Positions 45,683-55,633 of a DNA stretch of 64,000 nucleotides are shown here, one piece after another. How positions within the stretch are numbered: position 1 is the stretch's first letter; each line of letters opens with the position of its first letter. This DNA comes from Patellaria atrata CBS 101060 (lineage: Eukaryota > Ascomycota > Dothideomycetes > Patellariales > Patellariaceae). The notes beneath the pieces were generated by a model. It did no database searches. It was given only the letters and a program-made list of their open reading frames with translations, and was not told where the DNA came from. The position numbers were made by a program, and so were the translations under genes. Location: assembly GCA_010093705.1 (NCBI GenBank), contig MU006092.1:874623-938622 (forward strand), read 5' to 3'.

Positions 45683-47329
45683 TCACACCGATGTGCCAAC
45701 ACCAGTAGATGGTCGACGGAAGAGTGAGCCCGATAATTTCATGTCTCCAAGAAACCGAAGGAAAGCAGACTTTTTCGAAGGTCGCCGTTGTATTTGCGCC
45801 GCAAACTGAACCATTGGGCCCACGATATCTTCGTCTCCTAAAGTGGGAAATTTTCCCTCGCTCCGTGGATCGTTAAGAGTGGGCATTTTGCTCAACGGTG
45901 CGGGTTCGGAGGGGGTGGCCATCAGAGCGTCCTGACCTGATCTTGCTGCTTCTGCACAACATTGGTCGTAGCTTCTTTTCCATCGTGCATCAATCTCAGC
46001 CCACTTTTCATCAGTTAATTTATAGATTTTTGAATTGGTACCAAAGTGCTCTCCAGTGCGAACTTGGTGCTTGGTGAAGTTTCGCCGTGCTTGTTCCCAA
46101 TCCGCAAATAACTGACGGCAAGTGCTGGAATCGTATATTTCCACGGAGTATGGCTCGGGGAAGATGGTAAAGTTGGCGTGACCCAGTTTGTCTGCCCACT
46201 TATCATCTGGATCAGCAATCATCATCGGTGGATATTCTGCGGAGGAGACCATATAACCGGATCGATGAAGCGATGCAATTGATGGTGGAGATGATAGTGG
46301 GGGAGTGATTGTGCTCGGAATACCAGGTGTGCCAGTGGGAGTGTTCACAATCGAGGACGGTGCTTCCGCGATAGTCGGCGACTGCAAGGGGGATTGAATT
46401 GGGCTATCTTGACTAGAACGCAAGTCCACCATCAACGGGGGAAGCAGAGGAGTGGACGCAAGTGCTTGCCGATCGATTGGGTCGCATTCAATAACAGTCT
46501 CCACGATATCTTCCTGCGTAGGCGTGGTTTCATCCGCAAGGTCGTGTGATTCATGAGATGGAGACGGAATGCTTTGGCATTGTTGCTCTTCTACCGGTGG
46601 AAACACTGGACTGGTCAAGGATAATGATCGAAGTGAAGCTGTTCGGGAAGGTGTAGCGCTGCGCGAGATCTGACCGGGGACTGCAGATTTTCTATCCGAC
46701 CGTCGTCTAGAAAGCGTAGGAAATCTGTTACCGAACCGAGCCGCAATGCCACTCAGAGGGGAGTCGCCCGACCTCCGTCTCTTTGCCATGTGCGGATTGG
46801 TGAAGTCGGAATCGTTATAGTACCAGTCATCGGAAAGATCGTAATGTGGGCTGGAAGAAAATGCAGCGGTGGATTGACCGATTGGAGAAGTATCGTGTGC
46901 ACACCTTTCTTCATCACCTGCTACAAGGTTAGATTGGTGCGAGGAGTCAGGACATGACGAGAGACAGGTACATAGACAGGGTGTATATTCAAAATCGCGG
47001 TCTCTATGTTCCAGCACCACAAATTCATCGTCAACTTCCATAGGATCCTCCATCACGCCTGGTAGCTTATTCGTCGAGCCATTATGCTCCACATGGTCAT
47101 AAATGGGTGGACTCGAGGATAAGGACGAGGTCGAGCTTGGATAGCGCATGTGCGAGCGTGTGGAAAAGGTTGGCGTCAACGGGGTGGAGCATTCGGATGC
47201 GACTGATGGCGATGAGTCGGAAGAATGAGTTAAAGTAGTGAGCTGCGAAGAGACCAAATCGTCGACAGGAGTGTTGCTCGAGTATTTGGCTGCAACGAGC
47301 CTCGGTAGTTGCAACGGTCTGAGTGGCAT
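45683..47329 (-). CDS. Conserved fungal Ser/Pro-rich protein, function unknown
   Basis: Single exon, 548 aa. The N-terminal two-thirds are Ser/Thr/Pro-rich and disordered, with many SP/TP sites (possible CDK or MAPK targets) and a basic cluster AKRRRSGDSPL and LSRRRSDRKS that could be nuclear localisation signals. A Cys cluster PCLCTCLSSCPD is at about residues 117-128. The conserved part is residues about 375-470: KWADKLGHANFTIFPEPYSV, STCRQLFADWEQARRNFTKH and LTDEKWAEIDARWKRSYDQC. This is a charged, helical block found in filamentous ascomycete proteins usually annotated only for serine/proline content. The C-terminus (SAFLRFLGDMKLSGSLFRRP) is amphipathic. No function is known to me. Confidence 0.82.
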   Translation of the reverse strand: MPLRPLQLPRLVAAKYSSNTPVDDLVSSQLTTLTHSSDSSPSVASECSTPLTPTFSTRSHMRYPSSTSSLSSSPPIYDHVEHNGSTNKLPGVMEDPMEVDDEFVVLEHRDRDFEYTPCLCTCLSSCPDSSHQSNLVAGDEERCAHDTSPIGQSTAAFSSSPHYDLSDDWYYNDSDFTNPHMAKRRRSGDSPLSGIAARFGNRFPTLSRRRSDRKSAVPGQISRSATPSRTASLRSLSLTSPVFPPVEEQQCQSIPSPSHESHDLADETTPTQEDIVETVIECDPIDRQALASTPLLPPLMVDLRSSQDSPIQSPLQSPTIAEAPSSIVNTPTGTPGIPSTITPPLSSPPSIASLHRSGYMVSSAEYPPMMIADPDDKWADKLGHANFTIFPEPYSVEIYDSSTCRQLFADWEQARRNFTKHQVRTGEHFGTNSKIYKLTDEKWAEIDARWKRSYDQCCAEAARSGQDALMATPSEPAPLSKMPTLNDPRSEGKFPTLGDEDIVGPMVQFAAQIQRRPSKKSAFLRFLGDMKLSGSLFRRPSTGVGTSV

Positions 47330-50300
47330 ATCGCGTTGATATTCATGTGTATATGAAGCTGTTGACGAGTTATAGTAGGATGGTTGAGGGTAAGGTAGAT
47401 ATGTTTAGTGACGGAGCTTTAGTCTCTGTTAGGATGGCCAATCCATTTAATGGTCAGATGATGAGAGAAGGCGGACGCGCAAGAGGTTGTCTTTTGTAGG
47501 TAAAGGCGTGTTCCAGTGTTCAGTGTATATTTGTCCTGGATAGGTAGTGGTGGCTGATAGGGACTTGGTTTTGGAGGGTGCCACGACGGCTTGTTGTCCA
47601 CGTCGAACGTCGAAAGAGCTTGGGGGAATGATGGGGGGGAAGGGGGTGATCGCTTGAGGGTTGAGGGGTGGTCGTGGCCCAAGGCCCGGTTTATCAGATT
47701 TTTTTCGTGTGCAATGTCAGACTGCTTCGGCCCCAGCACCCAAAGCGGATTTGATGCACGTGAAACAGCCAGAATTCACGTACAATTTATCGGATGGGTA
47801 TACTGTACATAAAATGGACTGTCACTCGTGGGCTGCTTCTTGTGTCTCTCTCACCCCGATGAATTGATCAATGATGAGGGCAATTCGGGTGAGTTGAAGG
47901 AGCAGCGCATGCAGTGGAAGAGAATGAAGAAGTTTTCTGTCGGAATTGGAAAAGAGGGTTCAAATTGCTCACCCAAATGGAAGAGCCTGAGCACTGAGCA
48001 GTTATGATTATTACAAAGTACGAAAAGCCGCCGATGAGGATTTTTAGGAGCGGGCATCGCCTCTAGTTCTATAGCATAAGTACCACCCCGACTCTTTACC
48101 CTCCCTCAAACGGACTTTTTTTTTTAGACTTGCCTACTGGCTTTCTCAATCTTAGTCCTCGAAAGCCCATGAGGAAGCACGGGATTTAGTTCTACGGTAC
48201 CTCTCCTGTAGGTCTAAACAACATACAGTACATAAACTCATTACTGGAGCTGTACCTTACCGGTAGATTCTCACAGGCATCCTTACTTACGGGCTCGCCC
48301 GAAAAGGTATCTATCTTTTAGGGCATACATGGGGCTACCAGTTCCCGATGTTCCCTCCCAAAGTTCTGCTTAAAGAGTCTGACAAACCAACAACAACCGT
48401 CCAAGGTTCGAAACGGCATATCACCTTGCATTGTTGTAAGTCGAACATACCGGAAATAGGGTCAGCGTAGGTAAAGCTCTGCTCTTTTCCACCCTTCTCC
48501 TCAAGATGTTCTTTCGTTCACCTTGAAGGAGACATTGGAAAGCGTCGGCTGCGCCCATAATCTCTCCGTTGTTCAGCTGCTTTAACCCTCAGGTTTTGGG
48601 AGGGTACAGTACAGATTGAATTTGATATGGTAGTACTTTGTTGCAAGGAATCATGATGAAAGTAATCGCACCATTGAACGAATTTCTTTTGCACGGCAGT
48701 AGCATTCATAGTACATGTACCCTATGAGATACAAGTACGGTTCTGTTAATTGGGAATCCCAGGCTGTTAGTGGAAAAAATGAGCAAAGCAATATCAGCCG
48801 AGCTAAGTTGAAGTCTGTAGCCGCGAACAGATATCAATATCGGATTATCTCCGTACCCGCTAGTGCACTAATTAATATAATTTTTCTTCTAGAAAGAAGT
48901 GAAAATGTGGATTCTGAGTGCAAAAATTTTCCCCAGCACTTTCTTTCTATTAATCATCATCATCTCACCAGCCAAGGTGGGTAAAGGAGAGGACTTTGAA
49001 AAGTCCGTCAACGTTACGATGTAACAAAACAGCCAGTTGGTCGACAGTAAGTCCACTCAGGGCAAAATAGCCGTCTGACTGGTAGATTCTTCAAAAGAAA
49101 ATGTCACTTACGTGGCGCCACTCCGGTACTGGAGGAATATACAGTACCTAGGCGAATAACTGGCTTGATGGATGATGGAATGATGGATCCTGTCCCGTGT
49201 CCGGTGGAAGAAGTAACGGGAAAAAGTAACGGGAAAATTTCCTCAGTCCTTCCGAGTTTCGCTACCCTCAATCAAGCCGAATGATTTGATGTACTGTATG
49301 AAGAAAGAAACTTGTTGTTGAATTCTTTTGGTGAGAAGAGAGCACAAATTCTGGTGGGAAAAGAGCTATCCAGGTCGCCGGGTCGAGTTGGGTGGTGGTT
49401 GTTTCAAATTGTACATCTGTTCCTGCTTCCGTTGTCTGAGCGTACCTGGCATCGGGAGACGAAAAGAGCTTCGCAGGCTTCGCAGCCTTTCGCTGGGCGG
49501 AATGGAGGGTGAGACTTTACTCCGGGAGTTGCAAATTGTCGCCGTCGAGAGCAGATTATTGGTCTCAATCTCCCAGCGCTTTCTCTTCCACACATGCCGA
49601 TCTGACCTTTTCTTTTCTGCTTCGCCTGATCCTCCCACGCCGTTATCCTGCAGCCTCATCCGGGAACATCCCGTTTGACTTTGACGTCAAGCAGTTAGAA
49701 GTGAGAAGAGTCTGGGCTACCTAAGAACTAGCACCGCTGGCAATACCTTGTCGTTAACTGGCAAAGCCGAGCGTCAGGCCAGCACATCCACGACATCAAC
49801 GACTTCTCCTCACTCCTCGCCAACCCGCTACCCTCTGTGTGGTCAATTTATGAGTATGTTCCTGTACTGTGCCTCCTCACCGCAACACGCACCCTCTCCT
49901 CCACATGCTTTTCCTATGCAGACAACCTCTTTTTCCTATCACGTCAGCAGCACCTTCGCATATCATTCGAGGAAGAAGCAATCGAGCTGCAAGTCTCTTC
50001 TCGTAAGGCATTCAGTGTGCATCGTGAGGTGAGTGCATCACAACTTCCGGACGGCCGCGTTAGATCCTTCCTGGGGAAGCCTGTGGGAGATTATATTGGT
50101 AGGTAAGGTAGTTGAAAATGATTTGTTAGATCATCAGAAATTATGAGTTGTGATAGTTCTGGTTTAGACGACTGTCAAACATCATCACTATCGGCACTAA
50201 CAGACTCCATACTTGTGTAAGTACCGTACAGCTCAGTACTGAGGTGTCTGAAGCACCATTAAAGTACAGTACAGGGCTGATGATCTACTACTGCGGGAGT

Positions 50301-51320
50301 GGGAAGGGCGGCATAGGTGGACAAACGGCTCTCGCCAATCGAGCATCTTCCCGTACCGTACCCGTTATCGCTTGCGTGCTTACAGTTGAAAAGTCCTGTA
50401 GTTAATATCGCCGATATTGTAGAACAAAAGTATTCTTCTGTACGCTTAGTTGGGACCTTGCAGAAATTAGCTCTACGACCAACGTGGTGTATTTCAATTT
50501 GTGATAGGAGTTCTACATCGTGTGTATGCGGGTTCTCAATGTGTACATTTCCCCTTTGGTACTTGTCACACTTTCATCCACCACTCAGTTTCTCATTCAT
50601 ATCGGGTCGGCGATAGTGTAAGGGGAAAAATTTTCAGTCGGTCAGTACTGTACAGTACAAGCATCAACGTGCCACCACAGTCTGAACCAGAGAGCAGCAT
50701 GCACGCATTACTTATCCTGACGGAAAGACATCTCTCCTGTCAATCTTGGTACTCTCAGTTGTCGAAATACCTTTACCGCAAGGTGCTGACCATACCCTCA
50801 AGTGTGGAATATCATTTTACCTAGTTAATATGCTCTAATATTGTAACGGTATGCAGTTTTGTACGTGGCTCGTAGCTATTATCCCCGAAACCCCACTCAA
50901 TAGTATATGGAGGGTGAACAAGAACTACGATTGCGAGGAAAGAGTAGAGGCGAATAGTAGAAACTTGAGACCGGCCGAAGAGTATTGTTGTTTGCGTTCC
51001 ATGATTGCACTTTCTGACAGCAAACATCCTTCAGTACTTGGTAATATAAGGACTTCGAAGTGGTGATCTGTGCTCTTCTTCATCTTCTATATGCTGCAAC
51101 TTTCGATAAGGCGATGTTTCCACGTTGCATTGTGGGTATAGAGTCTACCGCCAATGACGATGGATGCCAAATCTTTCTGTGTCATCACTGACACCGCAGG
51201 ACCACCGAGCGGTCAAACTTTTCGAACAGAGCTATCATACATAATAAACTAATCTAGTCTTGGGATAGAATTAGCATTAGTATCAAACCAAAAGAACTTG
51301 TCATTATCGCTCGGTGCTTG
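47330..51320. other. 4 kb gene-poor stretch
   Basis: No gene could be supported. The left end is the promoter of the Ser/Pro-rich gene. An ATG-less frame at 49732-50106 has some protein-like character. Several GTAC-rich short palindromes (for example near 50640-50660) are present. The right end is the 3' region of the kinase/phosphatase gene. Confidence 0.45.
49732..50106 (+). other. ATG-less open frame, possible exon or relic
   Basis: Reads about 120 codons with a plausible composition (IHDINDFSSLLANPLPSVWS, SYADNLFFLSRQQHLRISFE, EEAIELQVSSRKAFSVHRE) and a GTGAGT donor-like site at about 50030. No in-frame ATG near the start, and no recognisable family. Could be an exon of an unrecognised gene, a relic, or chance. 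Confidence 0.2.
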
Positions 51321-53244
51321 CTATATCCAATATTTTGCCCAGATAGCCTTTTGCTCCTCAGTCCCTTCAAACTACATGAGAGATGATTCAAGTTAGCTAT
51401 CACGCTTTCGATAGACATGTACAACTGATAACGAACCTTAAAATCAATCTTGGTAATGTCTTGGAAACCTTCTTTCAGATCTGGTTCACGATACCTGGAA
51501 GCGAAACCCGTGAATGCCAGTTTTGGGAGCATTGTTCGCCCTTCCGGATTCAACTGGAACATAATTAGCTACATTGTCGACATCATCAAATAGGATTGAT
51601 ATGGCTTTCTCGCGTGGATACGGGTAATATGCTATGACCACGTTCCTCGACGTCTGGGAGACTTACTGTCGTGCCACTCAAAGCTCGCACCGTATCGTTA
51701 TGTTCACACAGCTTAGCAGATGCGGTGAAAAGTATACAACGGATTGGTACGTTAAATTGTGTGGCCAACTTTATCCAAAATTCCCGGGTTTCAGCGTCAG
51801 CATTGGTATTATCTGTATAGGGGAATCAGTGTTTGTGCTACAATGCTTGATCACCTACGAACGACTTACCGACTGCTACTGACTCCCCATTTTTGAGGAG
51901 ATCGGACGCTACCTTAAGGCACTTATCTCGCTACCGGCATAATATTAGTCGAAGTGAATCAAACGTAGCACAACACGCTCTTGATCAACGGGTCATCGTA
52001 CAGATTTTAGTAAGTCTTGGTTTACTCGTCTATAACCTACCGGCTCAAGATATCTCCAGTAGAAAGAGGACTTTCCCGAGCCAGGGCTTCCACATAATAG
52101 AACGATATCCAGACTATTCATCTTTGTAAACTCGATAGGAGCTACTATTTGTGAGCAATGAACTGCAGAGGATGTAAGAGTCTAAGAACTCTACCATTGT
52201 CAGGAGGTCCTCCTGAGGAACCTGGAAGATACTCTGTAGGTTCAAGGACTCTTGTAAATGGCCTGGGCTCCTCTTTCAAAAAGAACTCCTCGGGCGTCTT
52301 GAAATCTATCCCTATGTTTGCGGCAAAGTCCCTAGCAGTGTTAAATGGATCGACAGAATCGGGAGAGTATGTATATACCTGTCACAACAGGAATGGTCAT
52401 TGGCCGACTTGTGCGCTCTACTCCTACCGCCAGCATCTCCAACGAAAAAGGAGTTCAATAGATCTATTGAGTTAATGCCATCTAAGTCATAGTCCTCGAG
52501 TAGCTCAGTCCACATTCCCACACGAGGTTTGCGATATTGATCCTTCCCCGTTGCTGCATAGACAGATATTGGTATATCCAATTTGGTTAAAACAGCACTG
52601 ACTCTACCCTTGAATCCGGAAAGTCGTTTCTGATCCGCTTTCAAAGATTTGGAGCCCGAACTAAGACTGATACCTCCTTGGTTGCTCATGACGGCAACTA
52701 AATAACTGGGAACGTAGTATATTAGTCTTGCACAATAAAAATTAATAAAGACTGATCATCCTAACCCATCTTCATGAAGTCTTTTCAGAGTAGTTGGTAC
52801 GGTACCATGCCACCACTTCCAATCGTTTGCGTCTCTGCTGAATACATTTCCAGATGCAGGTGTAACAAGAGTAGAATCCTATATCAGAAGTACTTAGCGA
52901 AAGAAAAGGAGTCTGATAGATGGAGTTCCCATACGAAGTCGAAAACTGCAATCTTGCGACGCTTCGGTGCTGGTTCCGTGCTACTCGAATTCTCGTTGGG
53001 CTGATATCGTCCGATCAACAGACTTTCGTGAACAATTCGCCAAGTTATGTCTTCCGGTTCCTTTTGCGAGACGGGCTTGAAGAAATTGGCAACAGCTTTA
53101 CCTAGATCAGGTCAGGTAAGCCGATGATTGAAGTCTGCAGCTTTGCTCACTGGTCGTTGTGGACTGCTGCTTTCGTTTGAGGGGTGGGGGAGAGAGACCG
53201 CGATCTTCAGCACTCGCTCTCTTTAAAGACCTGGTTGTATTCAT
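51321..53244 (-). CDS. Bifunctional polynucleotide 5'-kinase / 3'-phosphatase (PNKP)
   Basis: Ten exons on the minus strand (53151-53244, 52935-53101, 52766-52878, 52379-52705, 52195-52331, 52002-52144, 51870-51930, 51667-51812, 51437-51553, 51321-51371) sum to 451 aa in frame. The HAD phosphatase half has DFDST at residues 86-90 (nucleophile Asp86), VAVMSNQGGISL and FFVGDAGGR. The kinase half has Walker A GSPGSGKS at 298-305, then EPVGYRRVNQDLLKS, VAVDNTNADAETREFW, EHNDTVRAL and LPKLAFTGFASRYREP. PNKP repairs single-strand break ends by removing 3'-phosphate and adding 5'-phosphate; S. pombe Pnk1 is similar, whereas yeast Tpp1 has only the phosphatase. Basic clusters LKRASAEDRG and APKRRK suggest nuclear location. 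It is the most intron-dense gene in the window. Confidence 0.95.
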
Positions 53245-53779
53245 TACGATAGCACGTCGAATGTAAAATAACATGTAACTTGATGGATCTTGTTCATGGA
53301 AGTGTGGAAGTAGTGGAATTTGTAAGCTGGAAGAAACGCGAGGCAAGCGCCAGCTTTACTCGCGATCACGTGCCAAGTCCAATTCCGGAGGGTTTAACAT
53401 GCAGCTCAGAGGATATCACTCTATATATTGAGTACTAAGGGTATCTGGTTGCCTAAATCTCTTAGAGCAAATCTCTTAGAGCCCGTGTGTTGTGCTCAAT
53501 CTAGTCTAATTAACGTCCTAATAATTTTCGCGAGACTCTCCTTCAGGTCTATGCACTACTATGCGGTACTCTACTCTCCACCCCTTTCTCCTCTCTCCCA
53601 GTGCGGATCTGTATACCAATAGGAGCAGATACGTTGAACCATTGTTGGATTTAGGCAAGGTAGGTAAGCAGCTCATCCATCATATATGCACGCCTTAGAA
53701 GGACCCTGAAATCGCTCCATGGGTCGTTTTGGCCCTCAATTTTCTGTTTCAATACCATGTATACTTTTAGTGCTCATGC
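53245..53779. promoter_or_regulatory. Promoter region of the kinase/phosphatase gene
   Basis: 535 bp between the start of the PNKP gene and the stop of MED18, both on the minus strand. Holds the PNKP promoter and the MED18 3' region; no gene seen. Confidence 0.45.
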
Positions 53780-54586
53780 TCACTTGATGCGGGTGTCCAG
53801 AGAAAGTCTATCCACGACGGTTAAGTCCACAATACCCTTAACCTGATCTTTGAATTTAGTCAATTCCGCTAGAGCCTTCTTGATGATTTCTGGTTTGGGT
53901 TCCGAGATCCTGATTGAAGCTTGTATTACATAGCCGGTTTGAGCTTTGAAAGGATTCAAGTCATTCAAGGGTAAAAGCTGTTCTCTAGGTGCTTGTCGCG
54001 AGCGCATCTCTGGGGGAAAACGGAGTAGCCTATGAAGCAAAACTATAACATTTTCGTGAACGACTCTGTGACCTTCTAATATATGTTCGGATAAATAACT
54101 AAGAGTGGATTAGTACAGCTTCAAAGCTAGTGTAAGACTGCCATACTTGTAACCAAGCGCATTCATCCACGCATTCGGGTCACCTTCATTGATGGCTGTG
54201 ATTGCAACCATTCTTTGTGAGGCCTGCTTCATGCTCGGTTCTGGCACATCGTGGAACTGAAAAGACCATGAACCAGCCGTTGATTTACCGTTGGATTGGA
54301 CCGTCAACTTTTCACTGTTAAGGTCATCATCAGTGAGCGATTGCACCAATTTCGTGTAATATAAATCTTTGACCTGTGGCTCCTGACGGTTCACCTTCGC
54401 GTTTTGAACAACCTGGCTCCCTCCTGTATGGATACTTGCTCGTTGGACTTGACCGCGATAAGGCCTATAAATGGCATGTCGTTCGATAACACGCTGTGGT
54501 TGCATAGCAGCAAGGCCGGCAAGGATCTTCAAGACCGATTCATGGCGAAGATCTGGCACCTGACCGAATAGCAAAATCTCATGCAT
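53780..54586 (-). CDS. MED18: Mediator complex subunit 18 (Srb5)
   Basis: Exons 54147-54586 and 53780-54098 give 252 aa. The start MHEILLFGQVPDLRHESVLK and ILAGLAAMQPQRVIERHAIY are typical of Med18, as are LYYTKLVQSLTDDDLN, ILEGHRVVHENVIVLLHRLL and the end IVDLTVVDRLSLDTRIK. Med18 with Med20 forms the movable head jaw of Mediator that contacts RNA polymerase II and the pre-initiation complex. The ATG at 54584-54586 was chosen because homologues begin M-x-E-(I/L)-L-L-F-G. The same frame is open upstream to an ATG at 54617-54619, which would add 11 residues. The intron is 48 bp with GTATGG and TTAG ends. Confidence 0.92.
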
Positions 54587-55205
54587 AGTTACTGCCTCGA
54601 GGTTGTTATGCTCCTCCACAGAACTGATATGAGGTGTAAGGGAATAGGACCAAGGGGGTAGAGGAATAGAGGATAGAGGATGGAAATGTCGGAAAGAATG
54701 CCTGTTTATGGACTAGACTGAGCTGTTGAAGAGGTTCCGTATGTCCATATCTGGTTTTATGCGCTTCAGCAATACAATACTGTTCGAGTTTTGGGAATCA
54801 GAACAGATGTTACATATTGCTTCAGCGAGTTAGGATAGGTATAAGAATTGAAAGCCGTGGGGTTGTGTCGACGATAGAGCATGTTTTGGCGAGTGCCGTA
54901 GAGAGAGTGAATAGTCCGGAGAAAGTTGTCACACCACTCTTGTATCGGCTTCCTCGCATGGGTCTTTGAGCTTCTGGAGCTTCCACTTACGCTTTTTGCT
55001 TTTCCAAAACCTCCGAAGTCGTTCTCGAGCACTTCTTTATAAAATCCCAAACCTTCCCCACATCAGACCTCAATCCACGCCCCATTGCTACCTAGAATCA
55101 GGTTACAGGCTTTTGAAGCCCTTTTGCCCAACCGTGAAGCCAACCAGACGGACAAAACCCAACCAATTCTCCCACCTAACACCGCAACATCCAACCCGCA
55201 CAACA
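54587..55205. promoter_or_regulatory. Divergent promoter region MED18 / KGD4
   Basis: 619 bp between the two start codons. No additional gene; the KGD4 side is C/A-rich (CCAACCAGACGG, CACCTAACACC) just before the ATG. Confidence 0.45.
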
Positions 55206-55633
55206 ATGCAAGCGACACGCCGTCTCCTTCAACATAGACAGCCTATGATCCGCTTCTTGGGCAAGCGATCACCGCCTAGTAGTATGTGTTACCTGTATTG
55301 CTTTCGAATCACACAGTATCAACGATTGACCGTGAATCAGAGGTTGACCATACGCCTCATGCGCATCCCGCAGCACCGTCAGATGCCCTTCCTGATTCCT
55401 TCGCAAGCTATCGCCAGAAAGCTCAACAACATGGCCCCCTAATTCACAAATCCCCGATACAATACTCGTACGGCGCCATTGGTGGTCATAGTGGAGCATC
55501 TCTAGGCCCAATCAATGCCGATAAGGGCCAGTACTTCGACCGCAGCGAGCTACCCACCAAGTTCGGACGCTTGACCTGGACTCAAGTTGAGATCGAAGCA
55601 GTCGAGTCCGGCGGTGCCAGTCTTTTCGGCTGA
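55206..55633 (+). CDS. KGD4: Alpha-ketoglutarate dehydrogenase subunit 4 (Kgd4/Ymr31)
   Basis: Exons 55206-55281 and 55341-55633 give 122 aa. The N-terminus MQATRRLLQHRQPMIRFLGK then RSPPSK is basic and matches the Kgd4/MRPS36 start (P-M-I-(R/K)-F-(V/L)-G-(K/T)-R). The next segment, VDHTPHAHPAAPSD, and the C-terminal ELPTKFGRLTWTQVEIEAVE then SGGA match the family end (ELPxRF...E-(L/I)-E-x-(I/V)-xSGGA). Kgd4 tethers the E3 component to the alpha-ketoglutarate dehydrogenase core in the mitochondrial matrix; it was earlier counted as a mitoribosomal protein. Of two adjacent donors, GTATGT at 55282 is the better. Short length fits the family. Confidence 0.92.
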
